Positions 23,674 through 31,509 of a stretch of 35,563 bases of DNA are shown in pieces. Under the pieces are notes generated by a model. The model worked only from the letters and a program-made list of their open reading frames with translations, was not told the DNA's origin and ran no database searches. The position numbers and the translations under genes were made by a program. Position 1 is the stretch's first letter, and every line of letters starts with the position of its first letter. This stretch comes from Sporosarcina sp. D27 (GTDB lineage: Bacteria; Bacillota; Bacilli; Bacillales_A; Planococcaceae), in assembly GCF_000586555.1 (NCBI RefSeq), contig NZ_AZUC01000008.1, positions 1 through 35,563 of the forward strand. Reading direction: 5' to 3'.

Positions 23674-24195
23674 GTGAAAAAACTATTGTTTTTATTCTTG
23701 ACTGCTTTATTATTGGCGGCATGTTCTGATGACAAAACTAATGAAAAACCTAAAGAAGAACCGCAAAAAGAAGTATCACCAAAAAAAGAAGAAGTGAAGA
23801 AGGACGAGCCAGTTGAAGAGGAGACGATTGACGTGTCCAATATTGATACATCCGTGTATGAGTATGCGTCCAATATAGAAGTAACTGATGCGCGTGATGT
23901 TAATGATCACATTACACTTATGATTGATATGAAGACAGATAACGAAAACTTGGCGTTTCAGCATGTCCTCTATCAAACATATGATTTCTTACAACAGAAA
24001 GATATAGAAGGCGCGAAAACAATCGGTATTAATGTTAGGGTGGCAGGTAACAAAATAGTAAAGTTCACGGTTTACCCAGAGAAATTTGTACCAAACGATA
24101 AAAAGCGGATGTCAGATGTTGTACTTGCTGCTTCTGAAATTGAAATGATGTCGAAAAAAGTAGAGAAATACGGAAAGAAAATGGGATCTTGGTAA
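23674..24195 (+). CDS. Prophage-encoded lipoprotein
   Basis: A 173-residue protein with a type II signal peptide (MKKLLFLFLTALLLAAC, lipidated Cys17). A Lys/Glu/Pro-rich linker (about 20-50) and a compact domain (LMIDMKTDNENLAFQHVLYQ, VAGNKIVKFTVYPEKF) follow. It should sit on the outer face of the membrane. GTG 23674 follows GGGAGGAG. Lipoproteins of this kind are frequent next to lysogeny modules and can act in superinfection exclusion; here that is only a possibility. Flanked by the two terminator-promoter cassettes. Confidence 0.75.
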   Translation: MKKLLFLFLTALLLAACSDDKTNEKPKEEPQKEVSPKKEEVKKDEPVEEETIDVSNIDTSVYEYASNIEVTDARDVNDHITLMIDMKTDNENLAFQHVLYQTYDFLQQKDIEGAKTIGINVRVAGNKIVKFTVYPEKFVPNDKKRMSDVVLAASEIEMMSKKVEKYGKKMGSW

Positions 24196-24215
24196 TCATA
24201 TCTGTTAAAGAAGGA

Positions 24216-24293
24216 CATCCGAATAATCGGGTGTGACTTTTTCAATCCGTCCGGTGGTTTTCTTTTCCTGCTATTTTGGTTATGATTTACAGC
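24216..24293 (+). promoter_or_regulatory. Terminator plus promoter-like cassette, copy B
   Basis: ACATCCGA-ATAA-TCGGGTGT followed by GACTTTTT, then TTTTTCAATCC and TGGTTTTCTTTTCCTG, ending TTTGGTTATGATT. Aligned with copy A it differs by scattered substitutions and one indel. The terminator stem sequences differ but both form hairpins, and GTTTTC-N15-GGTTAT is kept in both. Confidence 0.5.
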
Positions 24294-24306
24294 AATAGGG
24301 GAAGGA

Positions 24307-24741
24307 ATGGCACAAGAATTACAAGACATTTTAAATGAACGAAACGTAGAGATTGAAACACTGAACGCACAGTCAAATAGTGGTACACTCAACCCGAAAG
24401 AAACCAAACGGATAACTAAGGAAATCGCCAAACTCGAGTAGTTGAACAAGAAATCAGACTTTTGGGGCAATATTGCGAAGAAGTCCGAGGAGACTGGTGC
24501 AAAGTTACAGCAAACTGGTAAGACAATGCAGAAAGCAGGGCTCAAGACAACTGCAGTCATGTGGACGCCAGCTATCTTTTTAGGATACAAGGCGATCAAG
24601 AGTGTGAAAGGCAAGTCACCTGAATCAGATTTGGTTACACCCGTTAAAGAATGCGAGCAGGCACACGCTGGAGGAAAGATTACTGAAGAACAGATGAAAG
24701 AATATATAATTGACTTTACAGATAATTACTATCGCAAATAA
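24307..24741 (+). pseudogene. Small helical protein gene with an in-frame TAG
   Basis: Reading from ATG 24307 gives 44 residues (MAQELQDILNERNVEIETLN onward to AKLE), TAG at 24439-24441, then 100 more residues in the same frame, ending CEQAHAGGKITEEQMKEYII and a few more. The last segment resembles a SHOCT-like motif, and a hydrophobic stretch (TTAVMWTPAIFLGYKAIKSV) lies between. A TTG directly after the TAG could allow reinitiation, so two separate peptides are possible. AGGGG lies near the ATG. Without the stop it would be a 145-codon gene. Confidence 0.55.
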
Positions 24742-24905
24742 ACCTAAGCAGTTACTTTAAAGGGGCATCATTACCTTCATTGGACACGTTACAAAGAAAT
24801 GAGCGAAGAAGTTAGTGAATTTACAAAATCATTTTCTAATGATTAATATAACGAATAATTAATCAATCTTTCATTGATGTAATGACATTAAGTTGAATTA
24901 ACGAC

Positions 24906-24938
24906 AAAAGTGGGGGCAACTGCCTCCTCTTTTATTTT
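24906..24938 (+). terminator. Intrinsic terminator in the 24742-25043 gap
   Basis: AAAAG-T-GGGGGC-AACT-GCCTCC-T-CTTTT followed by ATTTT. The rest of this 302-bp gap is AT-rich. It holds a 30-codon remnant frame ending EEVSEFTKSFSND at about 24845 with no ribosome site, and no recognisable gene. Confidence 0.7.
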
Positions 24939-25043
24939 CTAGTCCATACAATTAAAGATATGGATTTATTTTGTTTACATATATTCTGATAATTCATTTG
25001 GGGTTTGGTGTAATTTGGAATATAGTCGATAGGGGGGAGGAAA

Positions 25044-25379
25044 ATGTCAAACTTGTTTTATGAGGAAGATAAACAAATTAAACCAAAAAAGAAATACGGT
25101 GCGTGGTCATCCATTTCAAGTGTCGCAGGGATACTATTTCTTATAGTCAGTTATTCAATTTCTGAGACCCCAAACACAGGCGAGAAGGTTATTATTGGAA
25201 TGTTCTTCTTTCCGGCTATAGCCTTTATGTTCATTAGTATTGTAGTTGGTCTCATTGGTATTGCAAAACAGGAAAAGGGTTTCTTGAAGTATATAGGAAT
25301 TTTAATTGTGTCATCACTTCTTTTAGTGATCTTATTTACACCCATTTTCATTGGGATATATGGTTTTAGAGAACCATAA
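25044..25379 (+). CDS. 111-residue membrane protein
   Basis: A short charged N-terminus (YEEDKQIKPKKKYG) is followed by three hydrophobic helices: about 22-40 (ISSVAGILFLIVSYSI), 50-73 (IIGMFFFPAIAFMFISIVVG) and 83-106 (IGILIVSSLLLVILFTPIFI). GGGGGGAGG precedes the ATG. A terminator follows, so it is an independent unit. It is intact at the right end of the decayed prophage. No family recognised. Confidence 0.75.
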   Translation: MSNLFYEEDKQIKPKKKYGAWSSISSVAGILFLIVSYSISETPNTGEKVIIGMFFFPAIAFMFISIVVGLIGIAKQEKGFLKYIGILIVSSLLLVILFTPIFIGIYGFREP

Positions 25380-25389
25380 ATTTATTCTT

Positions 25390-25426
25390 AAGGCGACTAC
25401 TCTTAATTGAACGGCGCCTTTTTTTT
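25390..25426 (+). terminator. Terminator of the 111-residue membrane protein gene
   Basis: AAGGCG, a 19-nt loop, CGCCTT and a run of T. The stem is short but the T-tract is strong. Confidence 0.7.
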
Positions 25427-25502
25427 GTCTTTATTAAAAACAATTGATGGAGTGCTCACAGTAACACGTACGATAAGAGCTGTATTTGTAAGAGGATATA
25501 AC

Positions 25503-25613
25503 ATGGCCGTGGAGCGTGTGGGAAGAAGCGGTGGAGAGTTTCAATTGAGGAAAATAAGCCTGAACTGTAAACCCTGTCCCAGTGTATACTGGCTTAAGGA
25601 ACAGGATAATTAG
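25503..25613 (+). CDS. 36-residue Cys-containing peptide
   Basis: MAVERVGRSGGEFQLRKISL, then NCKPCPSVYWLKEQDN. AGAGGA stands six to seven bases before ATG 25503. The frame is open upstream to 25407 but without a ribosome site. A CxxC pair (CKPC) could bind metal or be redox-active. The N-terminus looks designed rather than random, but no family is recognised. Last open frame before attR. Confidence 0.4.
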   Translation: MAVERVGRSGGEFQLRKISLNCKPCPSVYWLKEQDN

Positions 25614-25642
25614 TAATCGATAATTGTTTCGAATGGAAAATG

Positions 25643-25668
25643 AAAAAACCACTCATTATCGAGTGGTC
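25643..25668 (-). terminator. Minus-strand terminator near the right prophage end
   Basis: Minus strand CCACTC-GATAAT-GAGTGG-TTTTTT. No minus-strand gene is visible to its right within the element. It could stop host or attP-region antisense transcription entering the prophage. Confidence 0.65.
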
Positions 25669-25743
25669 AAAGATAGCAAGTGAATTATTTATGAATTTTA
25701 ACACCAAAGCATTCCTTACATATTAGCCGCCAGTGATGTATTA

Positions 25744-25796
25744 TTTAGCCTCAATTTAGCCCCAAAAGTGTGCATGTTTGTGCATTAGTGTGCGTG
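25744..25796. promoter_or_regulatory. Repeat cluster near attR, candidate integrase arm sites
   Basis: TTTAGCCTCAA (25744) and TTTAGCCCCAA (25755) are adjacent direct repeats 11 bp apart. TGTGC then occurs three times at exactly 10-bp spacing (25769, 25779, 25789). The first pair resembles the motif pair near attL (8360-8384). Helical phasing and location in the attP-derived arm suggest binding of integrase and/or an accessory factor. The 402-bp gap 25614-26015 otherwise holds the minus-strand terminator, attR and the displaced ypjP terminator. Confidence 0.45.
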
Positions 25797-25880
25797 ATGA
25801 TAAGAACAGAAAAACCTTTAAAACTCAATGGTTATAAGAGTTACATGAAATACGCTGTATATCTTGCATGCTTCTTTATT

Positions 25881-25920
25881 TACAGGTCAAAAAACACACC
25901 GCCGAAGTGGCTGTCCTAAC
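25881..25920 (+). other. attR: right prophage junction
   Basis: Matches attL (8201-8240) except at three positions. Everything to the right of the crossover block GGTCAAAAAACACACC (25885-25900) is host sequence and contains the original end of ypjP: codons for PPKWLS and a stop at 25917-25919, followed by its native terminator. Confidence 0.88.
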
Positions 25921-25939
25921 AGCTGCTTGGTGGTTTTTT
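25899..25939 (+). terminator. Original ypjP terminator, displaced by integration
   Basis: CCGCC-G-AAGTGGCTGT, loop CCTA, ACAGCTGCTTGGTGG, TTTTTT: a long stem with one bulge and wobble pairs. Its left arm is the last codons of ypjP and lies inside the att repeat, so prophage insertion separated the gene from its terminator. Confidence 0.75.
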
Positions 25940-26015
25940 GTTGACTTCTTGGAATTTGTAATAGGTAACCTTCACTTGGTATAGTAAGACTAGAGAGTAA
26001 CAGGAGGGTGTACAA

Positions 26016-26972
26016 ATGAAACAATATTTAGAACTTTGCCAGCACGTACTGGACACAGGCGTGCAAAAAGGGGATCGTACAGGTACGGGAACTTTGAGTG
26101 TATTTGGTTATCAGATGCGATATGACCTACAACAAGGGTTTCCATTAATGACTACTAAAAAGACGGCGTTTCGCCTGATTGTATCAGAACTTCTATGGTT
26201 TTTAAAAGGAGATACCAATGTCCGCACATTAGTGGAAGAAAACAATCCGATTTGGGATGAATGGGCATTTGAAAAATGGGTCAACAGTGAAGAGTATACT
26301 GGTCCTGATATGACGGACTTCGGAAGACGCGCCCCTGTGGACGAAGAATTCCGAGCTCTGTATGAAGCTGAAATGTCACGCTTTAAAAAGCGGATACTTG
26401 AAGAGCCATCATTTGCTGAAACTTACGGCGACCTTGGTCCTGTTTACGGAAAACAATGGCGTAGCTGGGGGGATGGATCAGCTGAATCTAGACAACAGCC
26501 AATCGACCAGATTGCTCGTTTGATAGAAGGGTTAAAAAACAATCCGGATTCGCGGAGACATATTGTAACAGCATGGAATCCGACGGAAATGGAAGACATG
26601 GCATTACCACCTTGCCACGCGTTGTTCCAATTTTATGTAGCGGATGGTAAATTGTCGTGCCAACTTTATCAGCGGAGTGCAGATATCTTCATCGGTGTAC
26701 CTTTTAACATTGCATCGTATGCGCTACTGATTCATTTGATTGCACTAGAAACAGGGCTGATTCCGGGAGAATTCATCCATACATTAGGAGATGCTCACAT
26801 TTATTCGAATCATGTCAATCAAGTAAAAGAACAATTGAGCAGGGACCCTAGAGAATTACCAACAGTCACTATAAACATGGAAGGCAAGTCAATATTCGAT
26901 CTCACGACATCTGACATTGTCCTGACGAACTACAATCCGCATCCAAAAATCAAAGCACCAATTGCTGTTTAA
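26016..26972 (+). CDS. thyA: Thymidylate synthase (ThyA, long form)
   Basis: A 318-residue enzyme converting dUMP and methylenetetrahydrofolate to dTMP and dihydrofolate. The nucleophile is Cys200 in [12 protein letters not shown], followed by [20 protein letters not shown]. The N-terminus has the phosphate-binding Arg in [20 protein letters not shown]. It carries the 50-residue insertion (about 85-140, [20 protein letters not shown]) that distinguishes the long lactobacillus-like form from the 264-residue form. AGGAGG precedes the ATG. dfrA follows after 16 bases and recycles its product, a classic operon. Confidence 0.97.
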   Translation: MKQYLELCQHVLDTGVQKGDRTGTGTLSVFGYQMRYDLQQGFPLMTTKKTAFRLIVSELLWFLKGDTNVRTLVEENNPIWDEWAFEKWVNSEEYTGPDMTDFGRRAPVDEEFRALYEAEMSRFKKRILEEPSFAETYGDLGPVYGKQWRSWGDGSAESRQQPIDQIARLIEGLKNNPDSRRHIVTAWNPTEMEDMALPPCHALFQFYVADGKLSCQLYQRSADIFIGVPFNIASYALLIHLIALETGLIPGEFIHTLGDAHIYSNHVNQVKEQLSRDPRELPTVTINMEGKSIFDLTTSDIVLTNYNPHPKIKAPIAV

Positions 26973-26988
26973 AAAGGAGGCACACACG

Positions 26989-27477
26989 ATGATTTCATTA
27001 TTGGCAGCACATGATGAGAACCGTGTTATTGGGGTAAATAACGAAATGCCTTGGCATATCCCTGAGGAACTAAAGTATTTTAAAGAAAAAACGATGGGGA
27101 AAGGCATCATTATGGGGAGGAAAACGTTCGAATCTATTGGTCGGCCACTTCCAGGACGTCTGAACATCATCCTTACACGCGACGAGGATTACAAAGCTGA
27201 AGGTGTCGTCATTGTCCATTCGTTGGAAGAAGCCATTGCACGGGCTGAAAGCTATGCAGACGAAGTCATGGTGATTGGTGGGGCTCAAATCTTCGAGATG
27301 GCAATGCCTTACGCTGACCGACTTTACACGACGATTATTCGTCGTACATATAAGGGAGATACGTTTTTTCCACCATACAACATGGGATGGAAACTCATAT
27401 CAGAATCCAAAGATCACCATACAGAAGATGGGCTCGCTTACGCCTATCACATTTATGAACGAGAAACAGCAGCATAA
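26989..27477 (+). CDS. dfrA: Dihydrofolate reductase
   Basis: A 162-residue NADPH-dependent enzyme that regenerates tetrahydrofolate from the dihydrofolate made by ThyA. Typical motifs are MISLLAAHDENRVIGVNNEM, PWHIPEELKYFKEKTMGKGI, GRKTFESIGRPLPGRLNIIL and VIGGAQIFEMAMPYADRLYT. ATG 26989 follows AAAGGAGG; the longer frame lacks a start with a ribosome site and is rejected. Target enzyme of trimethoprim in related bacteria. Confidence 0.96.
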   Translation: MISLLAAHDENRVIGVNNEMPWHIPEELKYFKEKTMGKGIIMGRKTFESIGRPLPGRLNIILTRDEDYKAEGVVIVHSLEEAIARAESYADEVMVIGGAQIFEMAMPYADRLYTTIIRRTYKGDTFFPPYNMGWKLISESKDHHTEDGLAYAYHIYERETAA

Positions 27478-27506
27478 AAAAAGGCAGCCGGTTCTTGGCT
27501 GCCTTC
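27473..27506. terminator. Terminator between dfrA and the convergent hemolysin III-like gene
   Basis: AAGGCAGCC-GGTTCTT-GGCTGCCTT. On the minus strand it is followed by a run of eight T, making it strong for the hemolysin III-like gene. The plus-strand tail CCTTTCC is weaker for dfrA. Confidence 0.8.
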
Positions 27507-27511
27507 CTTTC

Positions 27512-28147
27512 CTATACAAAGAACAAAACACTAAAATACATGGAAGCGCTGCCAGCTAAAACGAACAGATGCCAAATCGCATGGTTGTATGGGAGACTAC
27601 GCCATGCATACACTAAAGCACCAAGTGTATACAACACACCACCCACAACGAGCAACGCAATCCCAGTTCCAGTGAGTGAAGCGTATAAAGGTTTTATCGC
27701 AATAATGATCAACCATCCCATCACGATATATAGGATGAGAGAAACAATTTCGAAACGGTGGATGAAGAATACTTTGAAAAGAGTTCCAAAGATCGCTAAT
27801 CCCCAAACGATACCGAAAAGCGTCCATCCGAAACCACCACCGATTGCAAGTAAAACAAATGGGGTATAGGTACCTGCAATTAAAAAATAGATGGCAGAAT
27901 GGTCGAAGATCGAGAAAAGCTTTTTGAATTTTTCCGGTAAACTATGAAGAAGTGTACTCATTGAATACAACAATATCATGGAGACACCAAAAATAATGTA
28001 ACTGACGAGCGCAAGTGCATCGCCTTGCTGAACTCCTTTTAATATTAGAAAGACGAGAGCTGGAATACTTAAGAGTATCCCAATACCATGAGTTATTGCA
28101 TTCCAACGCTCCTCTTTACGGGTTTTGTAGTCGAATGCGCTTTCCAT
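27512..28147 (-). CDS. Hemolysin III family membrane protein (PAQR/TrhA type)
   Basis: A 211-residue protein with seven hydrophobic helices. The PAQR pattern is visible: EERWNAITHGIGILLSIPAL with the conserved His in helix 1, SMSTLLHSLPEKFKKLFSIF with DHSAIYFLIAGTYTPF, and the C-terminal LPYNHAIWHLFVLAGSASMY with the last His. These residues form a metal site in the family. The B. subtilis counterpart is yplQ; the true function is membrane-related, and the hemolysin name is historical. AAAGGAGG lies about 11 bases before the ATG. Confidence 0.9.
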   Translation of the reverse strand: MESAFDYKTRKEERWNAITHGIGILLSIPALVFLILKGVQQGDALALVSYIIFGVSMILLYSMSTLLHSLPEKFKKLFSIFDHSAIYFLIAGTYTPFVLLAIGGGFGWTLFGIVWGLAIFGTLFKVFFIHRFEIVSLILYIVMGWLIIIAIKPLYASLTGTGIALLVVGGVLYTLGALVYAWRSLPYNHAIWHLFVLAGSASMYFSVLFFV

Positions 28148-28220
28148 TGGCGAAAAGCCTCCTTTTCGTTCATTATACTAAAATAGAAACACGGTTTCCA
28201 CTGACAGAGGAGAGATTGAA

Positions 28221-29060
28221 ATGAGCAAAATTAAAATTGTAACGGATTCTACAGCAGATTTAACAGAAGAAGAAATCAACCAATACGGAATTCAAGTTGT
28301 ACCCCTATCCATTCATATTGACGGAGAGATCTATCAAGATCAAGTTGATATCAAACCGTTGGAATTTCTAGAGAAGATGGCGGCAGCAAAAGAGTTGCCT
28401 AAGAGCTCACAACCTTCATCAGGTGCTTTTACGGAGTTATACGATGAACTAGGTAAAGATGGGTGTGAAGTGTTATCCATCCATATGACTGGTGGTATGA
28501 GTGGAACTGTAAAATCTGCGGAAGCGGCAGCCGAGATGACCGAGACACCTGTTACAGTCATGGATTCCCGATACATTTCTCATGCACTATCTTTTCAAGT
28601 GATTGAAGCAGCTAAATTAGCTCAGCAAGGAAAAAAGATGGATGAAATTGTTCGTCATTTGAGCGAAGTACGTTCTAAAACTGTACTATACGTAGTCGTT
28701 GACAAATTAGATAATCTTGTTAAAGGTGGTCGCATTGGTAAAGGTAAAGCCGTTATTGGATCATTGCTTAACATTAAGCCAATTGCCTCTCTTCAGGATG
28801 GTGTCTATACGCCTGTTGGCAAAGCTAGGAGCCATAAGCAAGTTGCCCAACAGCTCTTTGCCTCGTTTAAAGAAGATACAGCGGGGAAAAAAGTGAAAGG
28901 TGTAGGGATTTCCCACGCGCAAGGTTTAGCGATGGCAGAACCATTGAAACGTCTAATCGAAGAAAGTGGTTTCACTGATATTAGGTTTTCGTTCACCTCA
29001 CCAGTTGTCAGTACGCACACTGGAGCAGGCGCAATCGGTTTTATGTACTACACTGAATGA
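28221..29060 (+). CDS. DegV family fatty-acid-binding protein
   Basis: A 279-residue cytosolic protein of the DegV/EDD fold. Family motifs are IVTDSTADLTEEEINQYGIQ, LPKSSQPSSGAFTELYDELG, SIHMTGGMSGTVKSAEAAAE and VMDSRYISHALSFQVIEAAK. C-terminal GAGAIGFMYY is typical. Homologues bind fatty acids, and in Firmicutes some present them to fatty acid kinase. GAGGAGAG precedes the ATG. Several paralogues are usual, so no specific symbol is given. Confidence 0.92.
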   Translation: MSKIKIVTDSTADLTEEEINQYGIQVVPLSIHIDGEIYQDQVDIKPLEFLEKMAAAKELPKSSQPSSGAFTELYDELGKDGCEVLSIHMTGGMSGTVKSAEAAAEMTETPVTVMDSRYISHALSFQVIEAAKLAQQGKKMDEIVRHLSEVRSKTVLYVVVDKLDNLVKGGRIGKGKAVIGSLLNIKPIASLQDGVYTPVGKARSHKQVAQQLFASFKEDTAGKKVKGVGISHAQGLAMAEPLKRLIEESGFTDIRFSFTSPVVSTHTGAGAIGFMYYTE

Positions 29061-29122
29061 AAACATGACTCTATTAGTAATTCATGAGGCTAATAATTTT
29101 AAGGAAATGAGGAAACTTAAAA

Positions 29123-29941
29123 ATGAGAAGAAGAGCATGGATAATTTTACTTGCCTTCTCATTGGTACTAACGGGATGTGATCAGATGTTCAGAAATAAT
29201 GCAGAACCTTTTACCGAAAGACGGGACATCGAGTTTTCCAACTGGGATATCCCAACAAATTTTGTGCCAAAGTCGTTACACGTTGTGGGACTGGGAGATT
29301 CATTGACACAAGGTGTAGGGGATGAAGAGAAAAAAGGCGGTTATTTTGAACGGGTAGCTTCAGATCTGACTGAATGGGAAGGAATTTCTTTCGTGGAGAC
29401 GGAAAACTTGGCGAAACGTGGTCGTCGAAGTGATCAGCTTGCCGAACAACTTGAGGAGGCTGATATCCAGGCGTCCATTGAAGATGCAGACATAATATTC
29501 ATTACTATTGGTGGGAATGATATTATGAAAGTATTGAAAGCCAATTTGTTTAAGCTGAAGACAAAGCCGTTTTATAAAGAACTAGGAAAATATGAAGAAC
29601 GTCTAGATAAGATCTTTGGAACGATTCGAGCTCTCAATCCGGATGCACCAATTGTCATGTCAGGGTTATATAATCCGATATTACTCATTACTGACGAAGT
29701 AAAAGAATTTGAAGATATCATAGATGATTGGAATGCAGCAATTGAAACACGGATCAAATTGGACGGAAACAGCTGTTATGTGCCAGTCGCTGATTTGTTT
29801 GAGGAAAATACAAATATTGTCTATCATACAGACTTTTTTCATCCGAATGCTCAAGGCTATACGTTGATGGAAGAACGCTATGTGAAATACTTGGAGGATT
29901 GTGGTTTGCAAGAATTGTTCCAAGGGGATATGGACAGGTAG
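29123..29941 (+). CDS. ypmR: SGNH/GDSL hydrolase lipoprotein YpmR
   Basis: A 272-residue surface lipoprotein: signal peptide MRRRAWIILLAFSLVLTGC with lipidated Cys19. SGNH catalytic blocks are GDSLTQG (Ser60), GGND (130-133) and the Asp237/His240 dyad in DFFHPNAQGY. It is an esterase/lipase-type enzyme acting outside the membrane; the substrate is unknown. The ATG follows GAGGAAAC. ypmS starts 12 bases after its stop, and the pair is conserved in B. subtilis. Confidence 0.9.
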   Translation: MRRRAWIILLAFSLVLTGCDQMFRNNAEPFTERRDIEFSNWDIPTNFVPKSLHVVGLGDSLTQGVGDEEKKGGYFERVASDLTEWEGISFVETENLAKRGRRSDQLAEQLEEADIQASIEDADIIFITIGGNDIMKVLKANLFKLKTKPFYKELGKYEERLDKIFGTIRALNPDAPIVMSGLYNPILLITDEVKEFEDIIDDWNAAIETRIKLDGNSCYVPVADLFEENTNIVYHTDFFHPNAQGYTLMEERYVKYLEDCGLQELFQGDMDR

Positions 29942-29952
29942 GAGATGATCGC

Positions 29953-30531
29953 TTGAACCAATGGAAAATCGCTTTTTTTACATTATCAGGAATGGTAGCA
30001 GCAGGATTTGCAGGCGTTCTCTTTTTACTAGGATCTACAGGAAGCTCGGAGCCGTTACCTAAAGCAGAAGTGATCGAAGCTGGAGATGCCAATTTCCTTA
30101 CAGTTCGGACGACAAAAAAGGATTTTGAAGGAATTGCTAATACGTATATCCGTGAAGCTATGAAAGGTGAAGAGCTCCCTGTTCAAATGAAAGTGAAGGA
30201 TGACGTGATCCTCTATTCAGAGCTAACGGTGTTTTCCTTCACACTACCAGTAATTATGCATTTTGATCCAATCGTACAAGAGGATGGGAATTTGATTTTA
30301 AAGCAGTCTTCCATGGAATTAGGCCAATTAAACATTCCACCTTCAACTGTATTAAAGGTTTTACGGGATTCCGTGAAGTTACCATCATGGATGGTGGTTC
30401 GACCAAAAGAAGAAGAGCTTTTCATCGATTTATCGAAAGTACCAGTTGCAAAGGATGTATCGGTGCGTGCAAAATCGTTTAACCTAGAAAAGGATGAAAT
30501 CTTACTTGAAGTATCCATCCTCAAAAAATAA
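29953..30531 (+). CDS. ypmS: YpmS family membrane-anchored protein (DUF2140)
   Basis: A 192-residue protein with one N-terminal membrane helix (MNQWKIAFFTLSGMVAAGFA) and an extracytoplasmic domain (GIANTYIREAMKGEELPVQM, LKQSSMELGQLNIPPSTVLK). TTG 29953 is chosen because AGGAG precedes it by eight bases; the frame is open upstream into ypmR without a ribosome site. Family function is unknown. It lies between ypmR and msrA in an apparent operon. Confidence 0.85.
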   Translation: MNQWKIAFFTLSGMVAAGFAGVLFLLGSTGSSEPLPKAEVIEAGDANFLTVRTTKKDFEGIANTYIREAMKGEELPVQMKVKDDVILYSELTVFSFTLPVIMHFDPIVQEDGNLILKQSSMELGQLNIPPSTVLKVLRDSVKLPSWMVVRPKEEELFIDLSKVPVAKDVSVRAKSFNLEKDEILLEVSILKK

Positions 30532-30546
30532 GGAGTGGTGTACATC

Positions 30547-31068
30547 GTGAAGCAATATGCAACGTTTGCTGGTGGATGTTTTTGGTGTATGGTGAAGCCT
30601 TTTGACAAATACGACGGAGTACACTTAGTAGTTTCTGGCTATACAGGCGGAGACATACCGAACCCATCCTACGAACTTGTCTGTTCAGAAACTACAGGTC
30701 ATCGAGAAGCGGTTCAAATTGAATTTGACGACGAAGTCATTTCATATCACGAATTATTGAATATCTTTTGGCGTCAGATTGACCCAACTGATAGTGGTGG
30801 ACAATTTTTCGATCGTGGGGAGTCGTACCAAACCGCTATTTTTTATCATTCTGCCAAACAGCAGCATGAAGCTGAACAATCTAAGCATGAACTAGAACAT
30901 TCAGGAAAATTCTCGAAGTCCATTGCGACTGAAATTTTACCCGCGAAACCGTTTTATTTGGCAGAAGAGGGGCATCAAGATTATTATAAGAAAAATCCAG
31001 GGCATTATAAGCGTTATTCAGTTGGGTCTGGTAGAGAACGATTTAAATCAGAGAATTGGAGTGAGTGA
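30547..31068 (+). CDS. msrA: Peptide methionine sulfoxide reductase MsrA
   Basis: A 173-residue enzyme reducing methionine-S-sulfoxide in proteins. The catalytic motif GGCFWCM places Cys11 as nucleophile with Cys14 beside it. Further family blocks are [31 protein letters not shown] and [20 protein letters not shown] 30547 gives the standard N-terminus ([13 protein letters not shown]) with AAGGAG upstream; two earlier GTG codons are in frame but too close to that site. Directly followed by msrB. Confidence 0.95.
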   Translation: MKQYATFAGGCFWCMVKPFDKYDGVHLVVSGYTGGDIPNPSYELVCSETTGHREAVQIEFDDEVISYHELLNIFWRQIDPTDSGGQFFDRGESYQTAIFYHSAKQQHEAEQSKHELEHSGKFSKSIATEILPAKPFYLAEEGHQDYYKKNPGHYKRYSVGSGRERFKSENWSE

Positions 31069-31070
31069 TC

Positions 31071-31493
31071 ATGAAAGAGGATTTGAAAAATCGATTAACC
31101 GAAATGCAATATCATGTCACACAGGAACAAGGAACTGAACCTCCATTTCGCAATGAGTTCGACAGCCATTTTGAAAATGGAATTTATGTAGACATTGTCT
31201 CAGGGGAACCACTGTTCAGTTCAAAAGATAAGTATGACGCGGGATGTGGGTGGCCAAGTTTTACAAAACCTATTGAAAAAGAAGAAGTGACTGAGCACTT
31301 CGACACGACACATGGAATGCGTAGAACTGAAGTACGCAGCAAAACAGCAGACTCGCATTTAGGACATGTCTTCCCGGATGGTCCAGGGGAAGCAGGTACT
31401 CGTTACTGCATTAACTCAGCAGCGCTACGTTTTGTGCCTGTTGAAAAATTTGACGAAGAAGGTCTGGGCGACTACAAAGCTCAATTCCAATAA
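31071..31493 (+). CDS. msrB: Peptide methionine sulfoxide reductase MsrB
   Basis: A 140-residue enzyme reducing methionine-R-sulfoxide, complementary to MsrA two bases upstream. The catalytic Cys113 lies in [26 protein letters not shown] and [20 protein letters not shown] are diagnostic. The two zinc-binding CxxC pairs of some MsrB forms are absent. ATG 31071 follows GGAG at nine bases. Both halves of the repair system are probably on one transcript with ypmR-ypmS. Confidence 0.95.
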   Translation: MKEDLKNRLTEMQYHVTQEQGTEPPFRNEFDSHFENGIYVDIVSGEPLFSSKDKYDAGCGWPSFTKPIEKEEVTEHFDTTHGMRRTEVRSKTADSHLGHVFPDGPGEAGTRYCINSAALRFVPVEKFDEEGLGDYKAQFQ

Positions 31494-31509
31494 GAAAGGG
31501 GGTCCGCGG

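Larger units (their letters stand above)
8205..25900. mobile_element. Cryptic PBSX/skin-type prophage, 17.7 kb, integrated in ypjP
   Basis: Bounded by attL and attR, with an intact tyrosine integrase at the left. Recognisable phage modules in order are: XtrA-like, Xpf-like late regulator, terminase small and large, PBSX-type portal, Mu F-like minor head protein, and the first 40 codons of an XkdF-like protease. Capsid, tail, lysis, repressor and replication genes are missing. Decay includes in-frame stops in terL (TAG 19253), xkdF (TAA 22157), a primase fragment (TAA 23106) and a small gene (TAG 24439), plus remnants of two further integrases. Cargo genes are intact: methyltransferase, HAD phosphatase, PIN-like protein, Abi-alpha, lipoprotein and membrane proteins. 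Confidence 0.9.

Noticed and set aside
24742..24845. A 30-codon frame ending EEVSEFTKSFSND as a gene
   Set aside because: Its only ATG gives 15 residues with no ribosome site; probably a remnant.
25407..25502. Longer N-terminus of the Cys-containing peptide
   Set aside because: It would start inside the stem of the terminator at 25390-25426 with no ribosome site.
26962..26988. Extended N-terminus of dihydrofolate reductase
   Set aside because: It overlaps the end of thyA and lacks a start with a ribosome site; the MISLLAAHDENRVIG start is the family norm.
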